This document shows positions 1 to 7,338 of a stretch of DNA of 16,667 nt, piece after piece (the stretch's first letter is position 1; every line of letters begins with the position of its first letter). Under the pieces are notes generated by a model. It did not search any database, was not told where the DNA came from, and saw nothing but the letters and a program-made list of their open reading frames with translations. The position numbers and the translations under genes are program-made. Source of the stretch: JBDREF01 sp043820045 (GTDB lineage: Bacteria; Planctomycetota; Phycisphaerae; Sedimentisphaerales; Anaerobacaceae); assembly GCA_043820045.1 (NCBI GenBank), contig JBDREF010000492.1:1-16667 (forward strand). Reading direction: 5' to 3'.

Positions 1-313
1 GTTCGAAGGCCGGGGAGAGAATGCCTACGCAACCTGGTAGAGGTGTAATGTTAGCGCTCCTGGACCGCCCGCAACTTCTCCTGCCTGCTGTTTGGCTCTT
101 TCGAGGCTAACGTCGGCGCGCATTCGGAGGCGCGGTGTCCCGCGCGTAGGGATACACCCCACACAAGAAACAGGTTTGCCCCGATTTACATAAAGTGCCA
201 ATTCGCTATTATTGAGAGTAAGAGAGTAAGGGTGCCTTATCTGTCATCGACCACAGAGCGCGCCTTAAGTGGATTCAGGTCGTAGGTGTATCATTCTTTG
301 GAGGTAGAGTAGC
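1..313. other. Upstream intergenic region, no gene recognised
   Basis: No convincing complete gene is visible in this stretch. The first bases could hold the tail of a gene cut by the window edge: one frame is open to a TAG at 38-40 and another to a TAA at 46-48, but neither tail is recognisable. A GC-rich stem-loop (GCGCGG, loop TGTC, CCGCGC) lies at 130-145 with no T-run after it, so it is not a clear terminator. The right part carries the promoter of the following cytochrome gene. Confidence 0.5.
185..212 (+). promoter_or_regulatory. Sigma70-like promoter for the tri-haem cytochrome gene
   Basis: A TTTACA hexamer (185-190, five of six matches to TTGACA) is separated by 16 bases from TATTAT (207-212, five of six matches to TATAAT). 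Transcription would start near 219, leaving a leader of about 95 bases before the ATG at 314. The neighbourhood is AT-richer than the flanking DNA, as expected for a promoter. This is prediction by eye only. Confidence 0.45.
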
Positions 314-2140
314 ATGAACAGACAAACTTGTTTGATGTCGGCAGTATTGACGCTGGTGTTCCTTGGCACGGCTCTGGGACAGTTGGAGGCGGCAGATATT
401 GCTCGTGGAGGGGCGTTGTACGACCAGTGGTGGGCAGTGACCGGCGCTGCCGCGCCTACAGGAGATCACCCACTATGGGCCTTGCGGCCGGACACAACCA
501 GTAACACCAGAACGGGCTTGGACACCTGGCGATGCAAAGAGTGCCACGGGTGGGATTACAAGGGAGTGGCCGGCGTCTATGGGTCAGGTAGTCACCGGAC
601 TGGCATTTCGGGGATATTCGGTACCGCAAAGACAGCCCAGGAGGTGTTCGACCTGATTAAGACTGACCATGCTTATGGAACCGCCGGTCTCAGCGATGAG
701 GACATCTGGGATCTGGCTGCGTTCGTTACCGAAGGGCAGATAGACACGGACAGTATAATCGACACCGACGGAGCGTTCATAGGGGACACAGGCACCGGGC
801 AAACGCTGTACGATTCCGGGATTGGAACCAACATAGCGTGTGCGACGTGCCATGGTCCGCTTGGGCTGACCCCGCCGCCGGGACATCCCGACTTCGACGA
901 ATATGTGGGATTACTGTCGAACGACAACCCCTGGGAGTTTCAGCACAAAGTGCAGTTCGGCCAGCCAGGCACACCGATGCCGAGTTCTGTCACCGGCGGC
1001 GGCACGACTTTGGATGTGGCCGACCTGGGCGCGTATGCACAGACGTTGCCACAGGCGGCACCCGGGGTCGTCAAGATTGACATGACGCCGCCCGGGCACT
1101 GGCATGTTACCCGTGCCAAGATGCTCAGCTTCACAGTGACAGATGACGGCAATCCGGTGGCCGGGCTGAGTCCTACCGTAGCCGTGAAGACTTTTGCGGG
1201 AACGGCCGATACGCTGATGGTCACAGATAACGGAGACGGCACCTACTCGGCCGAGCACATTGCCCGGGACATCGGCTCGGGCTATGCTATGGCTTACAGC
1301 ATTTTGTTCAGCGTGGAATACAACGGCGTCAGTTACTTTGACGCCTGGCCGGCGGAGGTGGTCAGGGACGGCAGGGAAAACATACTGCCCACCATTAACG
1401 ACACGCTTTACGCCTACCAAGTTCGCTACGGCTGGGTCCCCGGAACAGTCCATGCCAGTGATACGGAACTGGTGAGCATGTATTTCGAACCTCGGCGGGC
1501 CATCCAAGAGGGTGGTGATATCAATACCCAACAACCGTTTCGCAACACCTTCAACCATCTGACAGACCTCGTGCCGATGGTTCTCGTAGAGTCGGCGGAC
1601 GGCAGGGTTTCAGAGGTCCTAAATGCCACCTATACCGGCCTTGGTGTTTATCGGGCGCAGCGTATCTTCTCTATGGCAGAAGTTGGTGCTTGGACTGACT
1701 ACACAGTGAGTATTCTTTTTACCGACCCCTACAACGGTTTCACTCTTGATGCCTCGGAGACAGCGTATCCTATAGTGGTCTCCGCTCCCAAGCAGGATAC
1801 CAGTTTTGACCCCGAGACACCTGAGTCGCTTTTGTTAGAGGGCAAGCTTATCTTTGAGAGCGCATGTGCCGGCTGCCACAGCCTGCCGACGGCAGACGAC
1901 ATGAAGGCCTTTCCGACGGACGACGCTCTGGTAGTGCTGGTTACCGGAATGGCGGAGGGGGCTGGTCTGTCGGACGAAGATGCCGAAAAGGTAGTTCTCT
2001 ACTCGCTCGCTTTACGTCATGATGTGGCCGTCGGCATGCAGGCCGTCATTGACTTTTACGAACCACGCTCACTTGCGACTCTGGCAGGCTTTCTTGTCTT
2101 AGGTGTGTTTCTGCCGGCAAGAAAATGGTTGCGAGGGTAG
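314..2140 (+). CDS. Secreted tri-haem c-type cytochrome with central beta-sandwich region and C-terminal membrane tail
   Basis: The start is supported by GGAGGT at 300-305, eight bases before the ATG. The 608-residue product begins with a signal peptide (about 1-27). It carries three CXXCH haem c sites: CKECH (74-78), CATCH (176-180) and CAGCH (518-522). Domains two and three have likely distal Met ligands (M222 in GTPMP; M546 in VTGMAEG). Domain one has no Met at the expected place, reading DHAYGTAGLSDED instead, so H119 may be its second ligand. Residues 250-490 look like extracellular beta-sandwich or Ig-like modules (NGDGTYSA motif). The C-terminus (581-608) has YEPRS, a hydrophobic span and a basic KWLRG end, resembling a degenerate PEP-CTERM tail or simple anchor. 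It is probably an extracytoplasmic electron carrier or oxidoreductase subunit; partner and substrate are unknown. The gene stands alone. Confidence 0.9.
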   Translation: MNRQTCLMSAVLTLVFLGTALGQLEAADIARGGALYDQWWAVTGAAAPTGDHPLWALRPDTTSNTRTGLDTWRCKECHGWDYKGVAGVYGSGSHRTGISGIFGTAKTAQEVFDLIKTDHAYGTAGLSDEDIWDLAAFVTEGQIDTDSIIDTDGAFIGDTGTGQTLYDSGIGTNIACATCHGPLGLTPPPGHPDFDEYVGLLSNDNPWEFQHKVQFGQPGTPMPSSVTGGGTTLDVADLGAYAQTLPQAAPGVVKIDMTPPGHWHVTRAKMLSFTVTDDGNPVAGLSPTVAVKTFAGTADTLMVTDNGDGTYSAEHIARDIGSGYAMAYSILFSVEYNGVSYFDAWPAEVVRDGRENILPTINDTLYAYQVRYGWVPGTVHASDTELVSMYFEPRRAIQEGGDINTQQPFRNTFNHLTDLVPMVLVESADGRVSEVLNATYTGLGVYRAQRIFSMAEVGAWTDYTVSILFTDPYNGFTLDASETAYPIVVSAPKQDTSFDPETPESLLLEGKLIFESACAGCHSLPTADDMKAFPTDDALVVLVTGMAEGAGLSDEDAEKVVLYSLALRHDVAVGMQAVIDFYEPRSLATLAGFLVLGVFLPARKWLRG

Positions 2141-2210
2141 CCCGGCAGGTGCCGGTAAGCAAGTAGTTTGTGTTAAGCTAATTGAATAGCAGCAGGATGT
2201 GCATCAGTTC

Positions 2211-2243
2211 GGGGCCTGTGTTGAGCGATTCGACATAGGCCCC
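2211..2243 (+). terminator. Long stem-loop, possible transcript end of the cytochrome gene
   Basis: A 14-bp stem containing two G-T pairs (2211-2224 with 2230-2243) closes a five-base loop, GCGAT. It starts 70 bases after the cytochrome stop codon. The bases after it (GGTCGTCCTTCTC) are pyrimidine-rich but have no true T-run. It may therefore be an imperfect intrinsic terminator, an mRNA 3' stabiliser or part of the structured region around it. Confidence 0.3.
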
Positions 2244-2428
2244 GGTCGTCCTTCTCATTGGCATTGCTCTCGGTGATCGTCGCCTTGACAGAAGCAGGTC
2301 TTCTGAACTTACACAGGCTTTCATGTGTCTTGTAAGGCCTCGCGTAGGGGCTTCCGCTACACGTAAAAGCGGTCTAAGACTACGCAAAAATCAGGCCTCG
2401 CCCGATTTATGAATCAGGCCCTGTTTAC

Positions 2429-2434
2429 TATAAT
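2429..2434 (+). promoter_or_regulatory. Perfect TATAAT box ahead of the small ORFs
   Basis: A consensus -10 hexamer lies at 2429-2434. The hexamer at the -35 distance (TTTATG, 2406-2411) matches poorly. A small inverted repeat, GATT-TATG-AATC (2404-2415), overlaps the -35 area and could be an operator or chance. Transcription would start near 2441, just ahead of the GGAGG at 2461-2465. Confidence 0.25.
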
Positions 2435-2472
2435 GGGTTTTGTAGCGAAGGAGCCCAACTGGAGGTTCTGAA

Positions 2473-2595
2473 ATGTGGGTAACTGAATCAAGCAGCAGGG
2501 GAAAATCAGGGGGCAAGCAGATGTTCAGTTTCCAAATAATCGGGCCGGCTTCTTGTAGTCCAAGTTCTCCGGCCGGAGAGTCTCGTCGAGGATGA
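2473..2595 (+). CDS. Possible 40-residue small protein or leader peptide
   Basis: A short open frame begins at ATG 2473, seven bases after a strong GGAGG (2461-2465). It ends at the TGA of 2593-2595, four bases before the start of the next ORF. The peptide (MWVTESSSRGKSGGKQMFSF at its start) has no recognised family and is rich in Ser and Gly. The good ribosome site and close spacing fit a translated leader coupled to the 113-residue ORF. It could equally be a remnant of a decayed longer gene, because the next ORF's frame is also open for some distance upstream of its ATG. Confidence 0.2.
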   Translation: MWVTESSSRGKSGGKQMFSFQIIGPASCSPSSPAGESRRG

Positions 2596-2599
2596 TGCT

Positions 2600-2941
2600 A
2601 TGCAAAACATGCTCCAGCAACTAAACTGGGCACTGCTGTTATCATGCGGAACCAAAGGCGGGTCGCCTTCCCACCATTACAGAAAGGCTTGGCGAAAGCT
2701 CCTGACTACTATCCTGAACGTACAAGGCGAGGTTTCCGGAGACGGCCTGGGCGACAAGCTTGAAATGGCGCTCGCACGACTGCACTATTCAAACGGAGAC
2801 TATGACGGCGTCGCCGTCAGCTCGCTTCGCGAGTTTGCCTGCGCCATCGAGGCTCAGAGCGGAAAACGAATTCGGCCGGCGGATGCAAACATGCTGGTCA
2901 GTGCCACCCAAGAGGTTATTGACGTGCTCATGTCCGGTTGA
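2600..2941 (+). CDS. Small hypothetical protein with FIMAH-like C-terminal half
   Basis: This 113-residue ORF starts at ATG 2600, with GAGG (2588-2591) eight bases upstream. Residues of about 48-112 follow the pattern of FIMAH domains seen at the C-termini of exported bacterial proteins: a GDGLGDKLEMAL helix, the GDYDGVAVSSLREFACAIEA helix, SGKRIRPADA, and a final ATQEVIDVL helix. The resemblance was judged by eye. No clear signal peptide is seen, only a short hydrophobic run (NWALLLSC). FIMAH domains normally form the end of much larger proteins, so this may be a stand-alone domain or the surviving tail of a broken gene. It ends about 90 bases before the beta-helix gene. Confidence 0.5.
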   Translation: MQNMLQQLNWALLLSCGTKGGSPSHHYRKAWRKLLTTILNVQGEVSGDGLGDKLEMALARLHYSNGDYDGVAVSSLREFACAIEAQSGKRIRPADANMLVSATQEVIDVLMSG

Positions 2942-3030
2942 TCGACCAGCAGGAGAATACGGTCGCCCGCCCGAAGATGAGTGATCATAATGTTAGTTTT
3001 ACGGGAGCCGTTTTTCTGGAGGTCTTCAGG

Positions 3031-4287
3031 ATGGATAGTAGAAAGATTTTCGAAACGCTGTTTGCGAGTTGCCTTATTGCGGCACTGGTAGGGGGGGCGG
3101 CAAACGCAAGAACCATCCATGTGGACGATGACGCCGCCGGTGTAAATGACGGTTCGAGCTGGGCGGATGCGTACAAATACCTTCAAGACGCTCTGAACGA
3201 AGCCCGCTCGGCCGAGAAACCGGTGGAGATTTGGGTCGCCAAGGGTACTTACAGGCCCGACTTGGGCGCCGGTCAGACGCGGAAGGATCGGCAGGCTGCA
3301 TTCCGGCTCATTGACGCAGTCACGCTGAAGGGCGGATTCGCCGGTTCAGGTGAACCGGACCCGGGCGCCAGGGACGTTGATTTGCACGAGACAGTACTTA
3401 GCGGCGACCTGACCGGCAACGACGTGGTCATAAATGACCCGCGTAAATTGTCTGGCGAACCCACGCGAACTGAAAACAGCTACGTTGTCGTGGCAAGTGT
3501 CAAGACAGACAAAACGGCTGTGATCGATGGTTTCACCATTACCGCCGGGAGCCAACATGGCATGTATAATCGCAGAGGTAGTCCCACCGTAGCCAACTGC
3601 ACATTCAGTGGAAACCAGGCAAACTGCTGGGGGGGCGGGATGTGCAGCGAAAATGGCAGCCCGAGACTGAGCAACTGCACGTTCAGTCGCAACTGGGCAC
3701 AGTACGGCGGCGGACTTTGGAGCCTGGGCGGCACTCCGGTGCTCACTCACTGCACTTTCACTGGGAACTCAGCGACCTACGGCGGCGGGATGTACAACTA
3801 CAACAACAGCCACCCGCGGGTAATCAACTGCACTTTCACCGGTAATTCGGCGAAGTACGGCGGTGCGATGTACAGCAACAACAACTGCAGGCCCGCGGTG
3901 ACCAACTGTACCTTCACTTGCAACGTAGCCAATGGTGAAGGTGGCGCCATGCGTAACATCGACAACTGCTCGCCGACACTGACCAACTGCATCCTGTGGG
4001 GCAACACGCCCGATGAGATTGTCGATCATTTCAGGAGCAGCTCGACCGTCAACTACAGCCATGTGCGGGGCGGAAGGGGCAAGCCGTGGTTCGGGGAAGG
4101 TTGCATTGACGCCGACCCGCTCTTTGTAGGTGTCGATGACCTTCGGCTGTCGCCGGATTCGCCTTGCATCGACGCCGGTGACAACACCGCCTTGCCTTCT
4201 GAGATTACGACGGGTCTTGGCGGAAATCCACGATTCATCAACGGAAAAGTCGATATGGGTGCATTCGAGGCGGGTGGCTCGATGTAG
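3031..4287 (+). CDS. Secreted right-handed beta-helix protein with choice-of-anchor-Q-like end
   Basis: ATG 3031 is preferred over the longer TTG start at 2938: TGGAGG (3017-3022) lies eight bases upstream, and a signal peptide begins there (about 1-27, cleavage near AANA/RT). The 418-residue protein opens with TIHVDDDAAG and GSSWADAYKYLQDAL, typical of planctomycete surface parallel beta-helix (pectate-lyase-like or polymorphic outer membrane) proteins. Residues 184-320 hold five repeats of 25-27 residues built on NCTFTGN and GGGM motifs. The end (PCIDAGD, then NPRFINGKVDMGAFEAG) is the usual choice-of-anchor-Q close. It probably acts on or at the cell surface, perhaps in polysaccharide binding or adhesion; no catalytic residues can be assigned. 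The same Cys recurs once per coil (C190, C216, C241, C267, C293, C320). Confidence 0.9.
   Translation: MDSRKIFETLFASCLIAALVGGAANARTIHVDDDAAGVNDGSSWADAYKYLQDALNEARSAEKPVEIWVAKGTYRPDLGAGQTRKDRQAAFRLIDAVTLKGGFAGSGEPDPGARDVDLHETVLSGDLTGNDVVINDPRKLSGEPTRTENSYVVVASVKTDKTAVIDGFTITAGSQHGMYNRRGSPTVANCTFSGNQANCWGGGMCSENGSPRLSNCTFSRNWAQYGGGLWSLGGTPVLTHCTFTGNSATYGGGMYNYNNSHPRVINCTFTGNSAKYGGAMYSNNNCRPAVTNCTFTCNVANGEGGAMRNIDNCSPTLTNCILWGNTPDEIVDHFRSSSTVNYSHVRGGRGKPWFGEGCIDADPLFVGVDDLRLSPDSPCIDAGDNTALPSEITTGLGGNPRFINGKVDMGAFEAGGSM
3580..3990 (+). repeat. Coding tandem repeat of beta-helix coils
   Basis: Six units begin at residues 184, 210, 235, 261, 287 and 314 of the beta-helix protein, a period of about 75-81 bases. 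Each has the form (S/T/H/R)P-x-(V/L)-x-(N/H)C-T-F followed by GN and GGG-M/L; the last is partial. The DNA copies are diverged, so these are protein-level structural repeats rather than recent duplications. Confidence 0.7.
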
Positions 4288-4341
4288 GTAGTGGCGGGAA
4301 TAGCCATCCAGAACTTCGGCGGATTAGTGTGTTAGTTGCTT

Positions 4342-6039
4342 ATGATAGAAAGTCCTTTTTGTAGCGAAAATCCACTTTTTGCTCTCAGTGTCTTGCTGGG
4401 TCTTGGATTTCTCCTGGGTCATCTTGTTGAGAAATTGAAATTGCCCAACCTGATCGGTCAAATACTGGCAGGGATCTTGGTTGGACCCTTTGGCCTTGAT
4501 TTGTTTTCCCCAGAGACATTCCATAATTTTGGACAGATTACCGATTTTATCCTTTGTATCTTCGGTTTTACCATGGGTACTCATCTGGTTCTCCGCCAAC
4601 TCCACAATGCCAGTCAGAGGATATTCAATATCGTGATATGCCAGATTGTGCTGATTCCCTTACTGATTTTTGTGGTTCTGTTGTATGGGCTGGCCATGCC
4701 GTTACCGCAATGTCTCCTGCTTGCCGCCATCGGTCTGAGCACCTCGCCGAGTTCTATTATCCACCTGGTCGTCCACAGACGTTCAAGAGGCGTTTTTACC
4801 AAGACGCTTGTCACCTCGGTCGCTTTGATTAGCATTGCCTCTCTGGTCCTGTTTTCGATTGTATTTGAGGTTGCCCAGTCTATTGTTGATCAACAGGAAT
4901 CGCTCCACATCGCTACGCTGTTTCTGGCACCAGCAAGAGACATCCTGGGAGCGATCTTAGTTGGACTCGGCATAGCCCTGTCTCTGCTTTGGCTTACTCG
5001 CAAGAGTAAATCGCTGACCTATCATTTCTCCGTTCTGATCATTGCACTGCTTCTCCTTGCGGGGACTTGCCGTGCGCTGGGATTGCCCGACTTTCTGTCG
5101 AGCATGGTGCTTGGTTTTATCGTCAGTAATTACTCCAAAAAGAAACACATCCTCTTGAAGTCCTTTGATAATATCGAACCTGGAATTTTCGTTCTCTTCT
5201 TTGTGCTGGCGGGTACTCATATTGATTTCAGCCTGGTCAAAACCGCGGGGATTGCCGGAGCGGCCTTTGTGCTGGCCCGGGCAGCAGGGAAATTCATTGC
5301 GCCCACGCTGGGGGCCTACTTGTCTAACTCACCACAGAGCGTCAAACGCTGGATCGGCATAGCGCTCTTTCCGCAGGCCAACATTGCCGTCGGCTTAGTA
5401 CTCCTCGTGGAGAATCAAGCCCAGTTCGCCCCTTTCTCTGACTCCATTACAACGATTGTGCTTGGTGCTGTGCTTGTGTGCGAGACGATTGGTTCGATTC
5501 TTACAGACCTGGCGATAAGGCAGAGCGGTGAAGTTAATAAAAATCGAGTTCGTCTGCTGGAGTTTCTGCAGGAGGAATACATCCTGGTAGGACTCCAGCA
5601 GACCGACAAATGGAAGGCCCTGGCAGAACTCGCTACGTTCATGCACAGAGTTCATGGCATTCGGGAGATTAGTCGAACAGGCTTGGTGAAATCCGTTATC
5701 GAACGCGAAGAGAAGATGTCCACCGGCATGGGTGAGGGCCTGGCCGTGCCGCACGCGATGATTGAAGGCGGACCGAAGATAAGGGGGGTCATCGGTGTCT
5801 CTCATAAAGGGATTGACTATGAGGCAATCGACGGCAAGCCCGCTTACCTTATTGTCCTCATAGCAACACCTGAGGCACATTATGACCAGCATCTACAGGT
5901 GCTGGCCGGCATTGCCAAGATATTTGGACAGGACCCGGAAATAATGAACGACATATTAAGGGCCAAAGCCGCAGCAGATGTACATGAGATTCTCCAAAGG
6001 GGTCACGCGGATGCCGTCAACGTCTATCTCTCAGAGTAG
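4342..6039 (+). CDS. CPA2 cation/proton antiporter fused to a PTS EIIA (PtsN-like) domain
   Basis: ATG 4342 is chosen; an in-frame TTG lies two codons upstream (4336), and neither has a strong ribosome site. The 565-residue protein has about 12 membrane spans in its first 390 residues, starting with the family-typical GHLVEKLKLPNLIGQILAGI and ending near LFPQANIAVGLVLLVENQ, a hallmark of Na+(K+)/H+ exchangers of this class. From about residue 410 a cytoplasmic EIIA-fructose/nitrogen-PTS-like domain follows, with TGMGEGLAVPHAM. H471 is the expected phospho-accepting histidine. It probably exchanges Na+ or K+ for H+ across the inner membrane, with the EIIA domain sensing phosphorylation state or a ligand. 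No other PTS gene is in the window. The gene reads somewhat AT-richer than its neighbours by eye. It converges on the minus-strand redox operon. Confidence 0.9.
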   Translation: MIESPFCSENPLFALSVLLGLGFLLGHLVEKLKLPNLIGQILAGILVGPFGLDLFSPETFHNFGQITDFILCIFGFTMGTHLVLRQLHNASQRIFNIVICQIVLIPLLIFVVLLYGLAMPLPQCLLLAAIGLSTSPSSIIHLVVHRRSRGVFTKTLVTSVALISIASLVLFSIVFEVAQSIVDQQESLHIATLFLAPARDILGAILVGLGIALSLLWLTRKSKSLTYHFSVLIIALLLLAGTCRALGLPDFLSSMVLGFIVSNYSKKKHILLKSFDNIEPGIFVLFFVLAGTHIDFSLVKTAGIAGAAFVLARAAGKFIAPTLGAYLSNSPQSVKRWIGIALFPQANIAVGLVLLVENQAQFAPFSDSITTIVLGAVLVCETIGSILTDLAIRQSGEVNKNRVRLLEFLQEEYILVGLQQTDKWKALAELATFMHRVHGIREISRTGLVKSVIEREEKMSTGMGEGLAVPHAMIEGGPKIRGVIGVSHKGIDYEAIDGKPAYLIVLIATPEAHYDQHLQVLAGIAKIFGQDPEIMNDILRAKAAADVHEILQRGHADAVNVYLSE

Positions 6040-6267
6040 CCAGCAAAATAATCTACGCTACGGCAGGGCTTGTCAAATATCGGTTTATACGGAAACGATT
6101 CAAAAACAGGCAAATATTTTAATGGCATATTCTGTTATGGCTCTTCTTTGCTTTCACCAGCAATTCCAATCATAATTTAGCTGTAGAGAGCGGGCACGGC
6201 GCACCTGGATCCACTGTGCGAGAAATGTCGATTGAAGTCTCTATTTAATCCACGGCGGCGTTCATTA
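6040..6267. other. Gap between convergent genes
   Basis: This gap separates the antiporter (plus) from the redoxin-TPR gene (minus). It holds a 5-bp stem-loop (CGCAC/GTGCG, 6200-6220) whose loop contains the palindrome TGGATCCA, and an AT-rich part around 6090-6180. No T-run follows the stem on either strand, so no firm bidirectional terminator is called. No gene is seen. Confidence 0.4.
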
Positions 6268-7314
6268 TTACTGCGATACTGCGCCTGTCTGAACGGATGC
6301 GGGTTCGGGAAAAATTGAAGCCAACGCATCCTGAAAGAACTTCAGCGCCTTGTCGCGCTCGCCGCGAGCTATATAAATGCGTCCCAATTCGTACCGGGCG
6401 CGCGCATCGAGCGATCGTTGTCCCACAAGCGGCAGGAGCATCTGCTCGGCCTTTCGGTCCTCACCGGTACGCGCCAGGACAATGGCCGAGCCGAGCTGCG
6501 CCGACGGGAAAGTCGGATTCTGCCTCAGCGCCGCCTCGAAGTGCTTAGCCGCGCTGTCCATGTCGCCGGCCGAAAATTTCAAAAAGCCCAGCGCACAGCG
6601 GGCCTCTACCAGTGACGGATAGCGTGAGACGGCTTTCTCGAAGGTGGATATTGCCTGCTCGGTTTTCCCTTCACTTTGCAGCTTCTTTCCGAGGTTATAC
6701 ATGTGCCACGCCGCAGTCATGTCGGCCTCAATCTTGCGGACTGCCGGGTGGATTTGCTTGTTCATCGTTTGTTCGTCGATCTCCCCGAGCAGAAAGCGAA
6801 GCCGTGCCTCGACCACATGGCGGAACTGCCGAGGATGGCTGGCGATGACGAACCGCAATCCTCCCTTGGCGTCGAAAAGAAGAGTCGTGGGAGAGACTAT
6901 CAAACCGACTTCTTCGTATAAGGTCCTCTGCGGGTCGAGCAGAATAGGAAAGGAGAATTTTTCATCTGCAAAAGTTGCCTGGATTTCCTGGGCGGTTGAA
7001 AGTTTCGTATCTACCGCCAGAAGCCTGAATTTTGCCAGACCGACCTGGCGCGCAACCGCGTCCAGGTCTCTGAGGGCGTCAAGAGACAGATTGTGATCGG
7101 GTCGGCAGAAGGCTATGACTGCCGGTTGGCCGGCCAACTGCGCCGAGTCATACATGCCGACTATTCCGTCCGCGCGAGGCAGAAAGAAGCCGGGCATTGA
7201 GTCGCCGATTTTGAGATTCCGCACAGCACACACAGGATGCGGAATTGCCATCACAACGGCCAATAGTAACAGACTCGTATGGAAGCTGAATGGTTTTGCA
7301 AGAGATTGTCTCAT
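6268..7314 (-). CDS. Exported thioredoxin-fold (redoxin) domain protein with TPR repeats
   Basis: ATG 7314 is chosen because GGAGG (complement of 7323-7327) lies eight bases upstream; the longer frame from 7329 overlaps that site. The 348-residue product has a signal peptide (1-30, ending HPVCA). A peroxiredoxin/thioredoxin-like domain follows (about 33-175: LKIGDSMPGFFLP, VIAFCRPDHN, VSPTTLLFDAKG), then about four TPR units (200-335). The usual CxxC or CPTE site reads FCRPD, leaving one Cys (C70) and no obvious resolving Cys, so a standard disulfide reductase is unlikely. It is the last gene of the Rieske/cytochrome b operon, 24 bases behind the giant cytochrome. It probably works outside the cytoplasm as an assembly or scaffold factor, perhaps for haem attachment; that role is inferred from context only. 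Confidence 0.85.
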   Translation of the reverse strand: MRQSLAKPFSFHTSLLLLAVVMAIPHPVCAVRNLKIGDSMPGFFLPRADGIVGMYDSAQLAGQPAVIAFCRPDHNLSLDALRDLDAVARQVGLAKFRLLAVDTKLSTAQEIQATFADEKFSFPILLDPQRTLYEEVGLIVSPTTLLFDAKGGLRFVIASHPRQFRHVVEARLRFLLGEIDEQTMNKQIHPAVRKIEADMTAAWHMYNLGKKLQSEGKTEQAISTFEKAVSRYPSLVEARCALGFLKFSAGDMDSAAKHFEAALRQNPTFPSAQLGSAIVLARTGEDRKAEQMLLPLVGQRSLDARARYELGRIYIARGERDKALKFFQDALASIFPEPASVQTGAVSQ

Positions 7315-7338
7315 AATATGCACCTCCAAAATGCGCGC

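Larger units (their letters stand above)
2141..2472. other. Hairpin-rich intergenic region
   Basis: No protein gene is recognised. The stretch contains five successive inverted repeats: 2211-2243 (14-bp stem), 2289-2305 (CAGAAG/CTTCTG), 2311-2328 (ACACA/TGTGT), 2342-2385 (nested GCGTAG/CTACGC, CTT/AAG and CCGCT/AGCGG) and 2388-2408 (AAATC/GATTT with GGC/GCC). The 9-mer AGGCCTCGC occurs at 2335-2343 and 2393-2401, and AATCAGGCC occurs at 2389-2397 and 2412-2420. This could be a structured RNA, a long structured 3' end of the cytochrome mRNA, or chance folding. No known RNA family is recognised. Confidence 0.35.

Noticed and set aside
1..48. C-terminal fragment of a gene entering from the left edge
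   Set aside because: Two frames are open to 40 and 48 but the tails are too short to recognise; not called as a CDS.
130..145. GCGCGG-TGTC-CCGCGC hairpin as a terminator
   Set aside because: It has a six-base stem with no T-run and no gene end recognised beside it.
911..1558. 215-codon open frame antisense to the tri-haem cytochrome
   Set aside because: It lies wholly inside a gene with clear haem motifs and a signal peptide; it has no ribosome site or recognisable domain and is a by-product of GC-rich codon use.
3580..3990. CRISPR-like periodic repeat
   Set aside because: The period is a translated beta-helix coil in an open reading frame with diverged DNA copies and no uniform spacers.
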